This document shows positions 42,524 to 49,146 of a stretch of DNA of 49,146 nt, piece by piece. The stretch is taken from contig JAJEHL010000018.1 in NCBI GenBank assembly GCA_022823725.1, positions 1-49,146 on the forward strand, given 5' to 3'. Position 1 is the first letter of the stretch; each line of letters begins with the position of its first letter. This stretch comes from Candidatus Latescibacterota bacterium (GTDB taxonomy: Bacteria > Latescibacterota > UBA2968). The notes under the pieces were generated by a model. It made no database searches. It worked only from the letters and a program-made list of their open reading frames with translations, and was not told the origin of the DNA. Both the position numbers and the translations under genes were made by a program.

Positions 42524-43594
42524 TTACACCAAAAACTTCAGGCAAACAGGCATGGGCACTTCCACGACATGCCCTGTTTCTGTCAATTTTCCGGTCTCTC
42601 GGTCGATGGCGAAAGAAACAATCGTATCGCTACTTTGATTCTCCGCCAGCAAGTAATTGCCATCGGGCGAAAGCGCGATATTGCGAGGCGTCTGTCCACC
42701 AGTAGAATGAATATCGACCGGCGTCAAGTGACCGCTGGACTCGTCAACCGCAAAAATGGCGACACTATCGTGACCGCGATTTGACCCATATACAAACTTG
42801 CCATCGGATGAAACGTGAATATCCGCCGTATGGCTCGTATCTGAAAAATCGCCGGGCAATGTGGCGATAGATTGCAATTCGGTCAACGCACCCGTCTCTG
42901 CACAATATGCATAGGCATTGACAGTATTTCCGATCTCATTAATGAGATAAGCGTATTCTCCCCCGGGGTGAAAAGCAAAATGGCGAGGTCCCTCACCGGG
43001 CGAAACAGAAACAGATGGCGGGTCATTCGCAAGGAGTTTGCCGTTTTCGAGATCGAGCTCAAAAATCAACACCTTGTCCAAACCGAGGTCAGCAACATAA
43101 ACGCGCTTGTTATCCGGCGAAATATTCGCAGAATGGGCGTGGGGGCCTTGCTGCCTTTGCGGATTGACACTACTGCCCTCGTGCTGAATAAAATCCGACG
43201 CTTCGCCCAATGCGCCATCTTCCCCAATGGGCAACATGCAGGTGCTACCCCCACCGTAATTTGCCACCACAGCATAGCGACCCGTCGCATCGATATTCAA
43301 ATGACAGGGACCCGTGCCTATTGTCGATTGCCGGTTGATAAACGCGAGATCTGCAGCCTCTGCATCAATGGCATACGCGCTAATCGCCCCCGCGCTCGCG
43401 CCATTGTATTCACTGATCTCATTGACCGCATAGAGAAAACGTCCATTGGGATGAATGGCGAGAAATGTCGGATTCTCGCTCTCGATGCTATTCGCCGGAG
43501 TGAGTTCACCAGTCTCGGTATTAAATCGGTGAACGTAAATACCTTTGCTGCCAGTGCGAGTATAGGTACCAATAAAAGCGATGATATTGCTCAT
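42524..43594 (-). CDS. Lactonase-family beta-propeller (6-phosphogluconolactonase-like)
   Basis: A 356-residue seven-bladed propeller of the YbhE/lactonase type: repeated NPTFLAIHPNGRFLYAVNE, GPCHLNIDATGRYAVVANYGGG, GPHAHSANISPDNKRVYVADLG and GPRHFAFHPGGEYAYLINE. Such proteins hydrolyse sugar lactones. It has no signal peptide. AAAGGAGA precedes the ATG. In this operon a lactone produced by sugar oxidation would be the likely substrate, but the specific one cannot be told. Spacing to its neighbours is 12 and 15 bases. Confidence 0.9.
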   Translation of the reverse strand: MSNIIAFIGTYTRTGSKGIYVHRFNTETGELTPANSIESENPTFLAIHPNGRFLYAVNEISEYNGASAGAISAYAIDAEAADLAFINRQSTIGTGPCHLNIDATGRYAVVANYGGGSTCMLPIGEDGALGEASDFIQHEGSSVNPQRQQGPHAHSANISPDNKRVYVADLGLDKVLIFELDLENGKLLANDPPSVSVSPGEGPRHFAFHPGGEYAYLINEIGNTVNAYAYCAETGALTELQSIATLPGDFSDTSHTADIHVSSDGKFVYGSNRGHDSVAIFAVDESSGHLTPVDIHSTGGQTPRNIALSPDGNYLLAENQSSDTIVSFAIDRETGKLTETGHVVEVPMPVCLKFLV

Positions 43595-43606
43595 GGAAAA
43601 TCTCCT

Positions 43607-44701
43607 TTAAGAACTCAAAATATCGACGACCATATCGCCAAAATCACTCGTCGAAAGAACATTCTTGGGATCGGTTATTTCTGAGGCGAGTTCAGAAGTG
43701 GCATATCCTCGTTCGAGAATATCGAACATAGCATTCCACAAAGCGTCGGACTCCTCTTTGAGACCCAGACATTTATCCAGCAAAAACGCAATACTGCCAA
43801 TCATCGAATAGGGATTGGCGATGTTTTGCCCCGCGATATCGGGTGCTGAGCCGTGCGCTGGTTCCACATAGCCCTTTTCTGGCCCCATACACGCCGAAGG
43901 CATCAAACCGAGAGAGCCGAGTAAGCCCCCCGCCTGATCGGTCAGAATATCGCCTTGCATATTTTCCAAAAGCATAACCCCATTGAATTGCCTGGGATCT
44001 CTGACGAGTTGAAAAGCCGCATTATCGACGATAATCGACACGTATTCGACATCGTCGTATTCTTTTGCCATATCTTCGATAATCGCATCCCAAAGCCGAG
44101 ACGTCGCCAGCACATTGGATTTGTGGACATGGGTCATCTTGACGCCGAGACGTCGGGCTTCGTCAAACGCAATCTTTCCAATCGCGCGCACCTGTTCTTC
44201 GGTATAAATACAATCGTCGCGCGCGTATTTCATACCCGTAGCAGTACCTTCTTCTTTCTCGCCAAAATAAATACCACCCACAAGTTCCCGAATCATGAGA
44301 ATATCAATACCCTCTCCAATAACGCTATCGCGCAAAGGTGAAAATGACGCGAGGGATTTGGGCAGCCTGACCGGGCGATAATTGGCATACGTATTAAAAC
44401 GCTTTCGCAAAGGCAGAATTGCGCCGAGTTCCGGACGCGACTCCTGTGGAATTTTCTTCGTCTCTTCAAGAGAAAGCCCCACCGGACCCTTGATAATCGC
44501 GTCTGCCCGATCACACAGGGCTTTTGTCTCATCGGGAAACGGACTGCCCTCGTCAAAATACGACGCCGCACCAAAAGGCGCGTATTCGAGCACAAATTCG
44601 TGATCGAACTTTTTTTCAATCGTGCGAAGCGCTTTAATCCCTTCGCGTACAATCTCTGGCCCAATGCCATCGCCTTCGAGCACAGCGAGGGTCTTTTTCA
44701 T
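43607..44701 (-). CDS. leuB: 3-Isopropylmalate dehydrogenase-like (LeuB) enzyme
   Basis: A 364-residue beta-decarboxylating dehydrogenase. LAVLEGDGIGPEI (about 5-17), RPELGAILPLRKRFNTYANYRPVRL, RELVGGIYFGE (about 137-147), VDNAAFQLVRDP and NMQGDILTDQAGGLLGSLGLMPSA all match LeuB, including the ELxGGIYFG stretch that sets it apart from tartrate or malate relatives. In leucine synthesis it oxidises 3-isopropylmalate with NAD. There is no other leu gene in the window and it sits inside a sugar-type operon, so it may act on another 3-substituted malate here or be the cell's LeuB in an odd place. Confidence 0.9.
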   Translation of the reverse strand: MKKTLAVLEGDGIGPEIVREGIKALRTIEKKFDHEFVLEYAPFGAASYFDEGSPFPDETKALCDRADAIIKGPVGLSLEETKKIPQESRPELGAILPLRKRFNTYANYRPVRLPKSLASFSPLRDSVIGEGIDILMIRELVGGIYFGEKEEGTATGMKYARDDCIYTEEQVRAIGKIAFDEARRLGVKMTHVHKSNVLATSRLWDAIIEDMAKEYDDVEYVSIIVDNAAFQLVRDPRQFNGVMLLENMQGDILTDQAGGLLGSLGLMPSACMGPEKGYVEPAHGSAPDIAGQNIANPYSMIGSIAFLLDKCLGLKEESDALWNAMFDILERGYATSELASEITDPKNVLSTSDFGDMVVDILSS

Positions 44702-44727
44702 AAAAAACCTTTCTGTTGAATTAAAAA

Positions 44728-45474
44728 TTACGAGTTAAACGCAGCGCTAACTTCCGACGCCGCCTCTCTATCTAAAATAAACGTACAATCCGAATGTGTC
44801 TGTAAAAAACTCGCTGGACAACTCGAATGTGGAACACCCTGTACAGCGCGGGCAACCACTCTCGCCTTATCCTTACCCGTCGCCAGAAGGATAATGCGCT
44901 TCGCCTCACAGATCGTCGCAATCCCCGCGGTGAGCGCCTGTTTGGGCACATCGTCAACGCGCTCAAAAAAGCGACTATTCGCCGCAATCGTACTCTTGGT
45001 CAAATCGACCAGACGGGTGCGAGAATCGGGTGCGCTACCCGGCTCGTTAAAAGCAATATGTCCATTGCGACCAATGCCGAGCAACCAAAGGTCCACGCCA
45101 CCACACGCCCGTATCCTGGTCTCAAAAGCCTCGCACTCGAGATCGGCATCCACTGCCGTGCCATTGGGTACATGCGTATTCCACAATTGAATATCAGTAC
45201 CCGCAAAAAACGCGTGATTCATAAAAAAACGATAACTCTGCGGATGCGTGCCATCAAGCCCCCAGTACTCATCGAGATTAAAGGTCGTCAAACGCGAAAA
45301 ACTCAGCCCCTCCTGATTCATCCGCACGAGTTCGGCATACGTCTTCACAGGCGTTGATCCCGTCGCCAAACCCAGCACGGCATCTGGCTTCTGGCGAACA
45401 AGCCCTGCTATTTCCGATGCGGCTGCGCGGGCCACATCGTCGGGCGTATCGCAAATTTTCACTTGAATAGGCAT
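44728..45474 (-). CDS. nagB: Glucosamine-6-phosphate deaminase
   Basis: A 248-residue NagB. LGLATGSTPVKTYAELV (about 34-50), FNLDEYWGL (about 65-73, Asp base), LLGIGRNGHIAFNEPG (about 130-145, with the His) and ALTAGIATICEAKRIILLATG are the family's catalytic and binding segments. NagB turns glucosamine-6-phosphate into fructose-6-phosphate and ammonia. It lies 2 bases after the amidohydrolase gene, so the two are coupled. No NagA (N-acetylglucosamine-6-phosphate deacetylase) is present; the upstream amidohydrolase may take that part. Confidence 0.95.
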   Translation of the reverse strand: MPIQVKICDTPDDVARAAASEIAGLVRQKPDAVLGLATGSTPVKTYAELVRMNQEGLSFSRLTTFNLDEYWGLDGTHPQSYRFFMNHAFFAGTDIQLWNTHVPNGTAVDADLECEAFETRIRACGGVDLWLLGIGRNGHIAFNEPGSAPDSRTRLVDLTKSTIAANSRFFERVDDVPKQALTAGIATICEAKRIILLATGKDKARVVARAVQGVPHSSCPASFLQTHSDCTFILDREAASEVSAAFNS

Positions 45475-45476
45475 AA

Positions 45477-47021
45477 TTAAACGCGGCGCAGCACCTGACC
45501 GGGCAACGCACCTGTGGGTTCTCCATTGGCGATAACGGACTGTCCGTTGACAAAAACATGCGAAATACCGACTGGCGGCAGCGTGGGATTTTCAAAAGTA
45601 GATCTCGCAGCCACCGTATCGGGATCAAAAACAACGAGATCCGCAGCCTTGCCCACAGCGAGTTCGCCTCGGTCGGGAATATTGAAACGCCGTGCGGGAA
45701 AACCACTCATCTTGTAGATCGCTTCCTCAAACGTCAGCAACTCGCGCTCGCGCACAAAATGACCCAGCACGCGTGCAAAACACCCAAAACCCCGCGGATG
45801 TGGATGCGGAATATTAAAAATGCCATCGCTGGCAATCATCATACGCGGATGAGTGGCTGTGCGCGTCACCGTCTGCGCGGCTACTTCGGGATCAACCTGC
45901 CAGGGAAAAATAACAGCATGATCTTCCCGCTCCTGAAAAATCAGATCGTAGGCAAAATCTTCGATAGATATATTTGCCCGAGCCGCGAGATCGCACAGAC
46001 GTTCTCCCGTGTACTTGCCCGAGCCAGTATAACCCACAATCTGATCGCCGCGCCCGAGCCATGTCTTGAGTTCGGCGACGGACTCAGCGCGAATATCAGG
46101 ATCTTCAAGACGCGCGTTGACCTCATCTGGACTACCGACCTGAAACTTCATGGGCAACATCATGTACAAATGCGTCATCCCGGCCGGATAGAGATAAGAT
46201 TCAAATGTCAGATCAATATCCTCGCGCTCGATTCTCTCCAGCAAATCGGCATTCTCATCGTTGACCCGCTCGTGCGAGATGTGAACCGGTATATTTGCAG
46301 CGCGGGAAAGCGCGATAGTCTCTTCCCATGCAGCAACGCGCCCAATGGTATGATAACGCACATGAGCCGCGTAAATACCCCCGTATTCCGCCGCGACTTT
46401 GCAAAGTGCAACAAGCTCCCTAAAATCCGCATTGGCACTCGGCTGATAATCGAGACCCAGATTGAGCGCGCCAGCCCCCGCCTCCATCCATTGTCGCGTA
46501 AGCTCCGCCATCCGTGCAATCTCATCATCCGTTGCGGGGCGCGCATCCCACCCGCATGCAGACAGGCGAACCGCGCAATGAGGAACTTGAGGATACACAT
46601 TTGCCGGGCTATTATTGGGAAAGAGACTCAGATAATCCTCAGGCGTTTGCCAGCCAATCGGTATATCGACCTCGCCAACGGAAAAGCGCGTATATGTCCA
46701 CAATTCGCGCGTGCGCTCGGATGACAGCCCCGTCCACCCAAACCCATCGGGCGTCAAAAGCTGCGTCGTAATCCCCTGCTGCACTTCCGCATAGCGGTGA
46801 ACACCTGTGAGAAGGGCGATTTCCGAATGAACGTGCACATCGATAAAACCGGGACAGACAATATGTCCCGTCGCGTCAATAACCGTATCGGCCTCTGCCT
46901 GAGACAAATCGCCAATGGCCTCAATGCGATCCCCACAAATGCCAACATCCGCCTGAAAACCGGGCGTTCGGCCCGTACCATCAATCACTGTTGCATTGCA
47001 AATAATAAGATCGAAAGTCAC
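45477..47021 (-). CDS. N-acyl-D-amino-acid deacylase-like amidohydrolase
   Basis: A 514-residue amidohydrolase-superfamily enzyme. GFIDVHVHSEIALLTG (about 58-73) holds the HxH metal motif; further metal and catalytic residues lie in YAAHVRYHTIG, VHISHERV and MIASDGIFNIPHPHPRGFG. The flanking small beta domain (VIDATGHIVCPG and the C-terminal GELAVGKAADLVVFDP) is typical of D-aminoacylases. It starts with GTG 47021, whose ribosome site AGGTGG lies across the stop region of the transporter-like gene. Family enzymes remove N-acyl groups from D-amino acids; next to NagB, an N-acyl amino-sugar derivative is also possible. Confidence 0.85.
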   Translation of the reverse strand: MTFDLIICNATVIDGTGRTPGFQADVGICGDRIEAIGDLSQAEADTVIDATGHIVCPGFIDVHVHSEIALLTGVHRYAEVQQGITTQLLTPDGFGWTGLSSERTRELWTYTRFSVGEVDIPIGWQTPEDYLSLFPNNSPANVYPQVPHCAVRLSACGWDARPATDDEIARMAELTRQWMEAGAGALNLGLDYQPSANADFRELVALCKVAAEYGGIYAAHVRYHTIGRVAAWEETIALSRAANIPVHISHERVNDENADLLERIEREDIDLTFESYLYPAGMTHLYMMLPMKFQVGSPDEVNARLEDPDIRAESVAELKTWLGRGDQIVGYTGSGKYTGERLCDLAARANISIEDFAYDLIFQEREDHAVIFPWQVDPEVAAQTVTRTATHPRMMIASDGIFNIPHPHPRGFGCFARVLGHFVRERELLTFEEAIYKMSGFPARRFNIPDRGELAVGKAADLVVFDPDTVAARSTFENPTLPPVGISHVFVNGQSVIANGEPTGALPGQVLRRV

Positions 47022-47024
47022 TTT

Positions 47025-48953
47025 TTACCACCTGTTGAGTTTGTGGCCATTGCCCGGGAAAAAAAGCGCATCCACAACAACGCCCAATGCAATACCGGCT
47101 ATTTGACCGGCGAGCATACCCAGAAACAAAGGCGCGATTTTGCGATAGAGTTCAAGACCGCCAAATTTGAGAACGAGCGTTTTAATCGCCCAGCTAAAGA
47201 AAATAGAAAAAAGGCTACTGCGCAAGACGCCCGACGATGAAATCGTAAACCCAATCGGATGAAGTGGAAAGTGGGGAAAGCGATAGCGAATATAGAGCAA
47301 AATACCTGTAAAAACGGCGCCAATACCCAAAAACCGCACGCGATTCCAATCCGTACTCATCGTCCCGGCGTGTATGCGGTTGGCGGTATAAGCCCACGAA
47401 CCCACGGCACCGTCGCCGGACCCATTAAAACTAACCACCCCAAAATTATAGCTGCCAATACCGTAATAGCCCTGATAGAGAGTAAAGGCAATAACAGTAG
47501 TTGCGCCGATCAAGGCACCTGTGGCAATCGCGGGAACAAAAGCGCGGCGGCGTTCGGCGGGCACAACCGCGGCCAGACGCGGCACATGCGCCAGCGTTGT
47601 AATCGCAAAAGTTTTGGCATCGCAAAAAAATGTGTACGTAAGCCCCAGTGCAACAGCACTCGGCGCGCCCATACCCGCAACACCAAGGACGTGCCAGGTA
47701 AATGCCTGAGCGGTAATAGGACCGCGCAAAAAAACCAGACCGCTCTCGGCAATAATATGTGCAAGGCCGAGATAGAGAATCAGCGTCGCACCCCAAAAGG
47801 TGAGTAAGGTAAGGACATTCATACCCGATTGCACGAGAAAGAAAATCGTGTACACACTACACAAGATCAAAATAATAAACGCCGTGCGATAGGATAAAAG
47901 TTCCCCCTCATCATCTATCGGCGCATTGCGAGACCACACCTTGCGCCAGACACCGCGCAAATGGGCGCGCGCCATCCACAGCCCCCACAGAACGAGAACA
48001 ATAAACCCACCAAAACTCTGCCACCCAATAGCCGGAGCCATAGAACACCACATATCGGAACCGCCAAAATCCAATCCAAAACGATTGAAAATACCAACCT
48101 GAAGAATCGCGAGCAGGTGAAAAAACCAGATGCTGTACAACACATCTGATTTCGTGAAATAGGCAAATGCAATCGTCATCGGCTGAAAGAGAAACCACAG
48201 CGGTGGAAAACCCCGACCAATGGAGATATTGATCTGCCTCATAACATCCAGACGGGGCAATGCCGTGACAAACCATGAGGCGACATTCCAGCAAAAAACG
48301 CCAAAAATGAGTGCAAATCCAATCTGAAAAAAGCGCGAGCGAACGAGATTGGCAAACGCATCTTTTGAATCACCCGTACCCGTCAGTTCGAGAAGTGCTG
48401 TAGCAATGGGAAAGGAGAGCCGTTCGTGCTCCATCCACTGTTTGCGAAGGAGAATAACCACACAAAAATTGGCGAGAAATACAGCACCCAAAAATAGAAC
48501 CCAGCCGGGAAAAAGCGCGATCCACGCATCCCAGGGAAAAGGGGCACCAGGCGGTAGCCCTTCGTAAAAACCCGTAGCCGCAGCGCGGTCTGTCAGCACA
48601 TGCCACTCGGTAAAATGCGGCCACAGCCTTTCGGCCCACATATTTTGCGTTGACGCAAAATAAATGGGCGCAGTAACAACGCCGAGAAAATAACCCGAAA
48701 GCCACTCGCCTTGCATATTGGCAGCCACCATGCCAATGCTACATATCGCGATGAGCTCAAAGGATGAGAGGCCCCTGAATCTGCGCGAAAAAACGTGATT
48801 GAAAGCGAGCAGGGCCAAAAAGGGAATGAGAAAAGCCACAGACAAATGGGCGAAATCCCCGCGGGAAGAACGCAGAACCAGGCTGCTATATGCGGGCCAA
48901 AAATTCACCCAAACAGATAGGCAAAGGCCAATAATGATCGCGCGAATGGTCAT
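47025..48953 (-). CDS. Polytopic membrane protein, DUF6785-like (OPT-like), first gene of an operon
   Basis: A 642-residue membrane protein from ATG 48953, chosen because MTIRAIIIGLCLSVW matches the family start; the frame continues to 49049 with a poor hydrophobic extension. It shares RKQWMEHERLSFPIA and the C-terminal FFPGNGHKLNRW with the protein at 39014, so the two are paralogues with the same layout of many helices. Its stop is 3 bases before the GTG of the amidohydrolase, so it leads the operon and probably imports the substrate of that operon. The ribosome site is not clear. Confidence 0.75.
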   Translation of the reverse strand: MTIRAIIIGLCLSVWVNFWPAYSSLVLRSSRGDFAHLSVAFLIPFLALLAFNHVFSRRFRGLSSFELIAICSIGMVAANMQGEWLSGYFLGVVTAPIYFASTQNMWAERLWPHFTEWHVLTDRAAATGFYEGLPPGAPFPWDAWIALFPGWVLFLGAVFLANFCVVILLRKQWMEHERLSFPIATALLELTGTGDSKDAFANLVRSRFFQIGFALIFGVFCWNVASWFVTALPRLDVMRQINISIGRGFPPLWFLFQPMTIAFAYFTKSDVLYSIWFFHLLAILQVGIFNRFGLDFGGSDMWCSMAPAIGWQSFGGFIVLVLWGLWMARAHLRGVWRKVWSRNAPIDDEGELLSYRTAFIILILCSVYTIFFLVQSGMNVLTLLTFWGATLILYLGLAHIIAESGLVFLRGPITAQAFTWHVLGVAGMGAPSAVALGLTYTFFCDAKTFAITTLAHVPRLAAVVPAERRRAFVPAIATGALIGATTVIAFTLYQGYYGIGSYNFGVVSFNGSGDGAVGSWAYTANRIHAGTMSTDWNRVRFLGIGAVFTGILLYIRYRFPHFPLHPIGFTISSSGVLRSSLFSIFFSWAIKTLVLKFGGLELYRKIAPLFLGMLAGQIAGIALGVVVDALFFPGNGHKLNRW

Positions 48954-49083
48954 AGGACACCGAAATATGGAGAATAAAAAAATAGGCGTCCATAATAACA
49001 CTGAGTGCTCTGTCAAAAAAAATATTTGCCAATTGTGTTGGGATATCATAGACTACCTAAAAAGCCAAACAGGAGGTTTGTCT

Positions 49084-49146
49084 ATGCGTCGCAAGTTCCT
49101 ACCCCCCGTTGTGCTGAGCAGACAAGAACGCGAAGCCCTTGAAGCC
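49084..49146 (+). CDS. N-terminus of a possible transposase (runs off window)
   Basis: The window ends within a frame that begins MRRKFLPPVVLSRQEREALE after a good AGGAGG ribosome site (49071-49076). The basic start plus 'LS..ER.ALE' resembles the N-terminal HTH region of IS630-type transposases. Only 21 residues are visible, so the call is weak. It is divergent from the transporter-like gene. Confidence 0.4.
   Translation, partial: MRRKFLPPVVLSRQEREALEA

Noticed and set aside
1-49146. CRISPR arrays, tRNA and rRNA genes
   Set aside because: No regular spaced repeats, no cloverleaf-like sequence with CCA-type ends and no rRNA core sequence were recognised.

Overview
This 49 kb window has moderate GC content and is densely coded. 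Its gene content is that of an environmental bacterium rich in sulfatases, phytanoyl-CoA-dioxygenase-like (PhyH) enzymes and membrane proteins that look like the DUF6785/OPT-like group. That mix recalls uncultured phyla such as Poribacteria or Latescibacterota; this is inference from gene content only, as the window has no rRNA or other marker gene. No tRNA, rRNA or CRISPR array was seen.

Layout. (1) 1-4.2 kb: the edge of an IS3-family element abuts a 5'-truncated GHKL (MORC/Hsp90-like) ATPase, followed by a phospholipase-D-fold nuclease, then an Rpn/YhgA-type PD-(D/E)XK nuclease bracketed by two related terminator hairpins. (2) 4.2-12 kb: a DUF3604 protein, a HicB-HicA toxin-antitoxin pair, an MDR dehydrogenase, a Spondin_N lipoprotein, a PhyH dioxygenase and a D-cysteine-desulfhydrase-like PLP enzyme. 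(3) 12-13.6 kb: an IS110-family element with 11-bp inverted repeats. (4) 13.6-25.9 kb: a plus-strand run with an SDR epimerase, a choline-sulfatase-like enzyme, PhyH, two sulfatases, PhyH, an arylsulfotransferase-like protein, an AAA ATPase-nuclease, another sulfatase and a DUF5683 protein. (5) 25.9-30.2 kb, minus strand: a zinc deacylase homologue, DUF1080, a MOSC-alkyltransferase-like fusion, an alpha/beta hydrolase, DUF5990 and an HTH regulator. (6) 30.4-32.9 kb: a sulfatase-PhyH-ArsC-like operon. (7) 32.9-39 kb: an aldolase, an aldo-keto reductase, a complete IS200/IS605 element (tnpA+tnpB), an SDR, a frameshifted sugar isomerase and a cupin. (8) 39-49 kb: an OPT-like membrane protein, then a minus-strand operon (membrane protein, amidohydrolase, NagB, LeuB-like, lactonase, sulfatase). 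The right edge has the first codons of what may be another transposase.

The standout is the ArsC-like gene at 32529-32879. It has an in-frame TGA exactly at codon 12, the position of the catalytic cysteine of E. coli ArsC. The reading frame resumes in good ArsC homology, and a stable hairpin with a GG-starting apical loop sits 20 nt after the TGA, as expected for a bacterial SECIS. It is best read as a selenocysteine enzyme co-transcribed with a sulfatase and a PhyH dioxygenase.

How the genes work together (inference): the six Cys-type sulfatases carry no signal peptide, so substrates are probably imported first. The OPT-like proteins are candidate importers. Desulfation would feed oxidation by 2-oxoglutarate dioxygenases and SDR/MDR/AKR dehydrogenases. 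In the last operon, N-deacylation and NagB deamination would feed amino-sugar-like units into central metabolism. The mobile and conflict-type genes (IS3, IS110, IS200/IS605, GHKL-PLD, Rpn, HicBA, AAA-nuclease) are scattered between these metabolic blocks.
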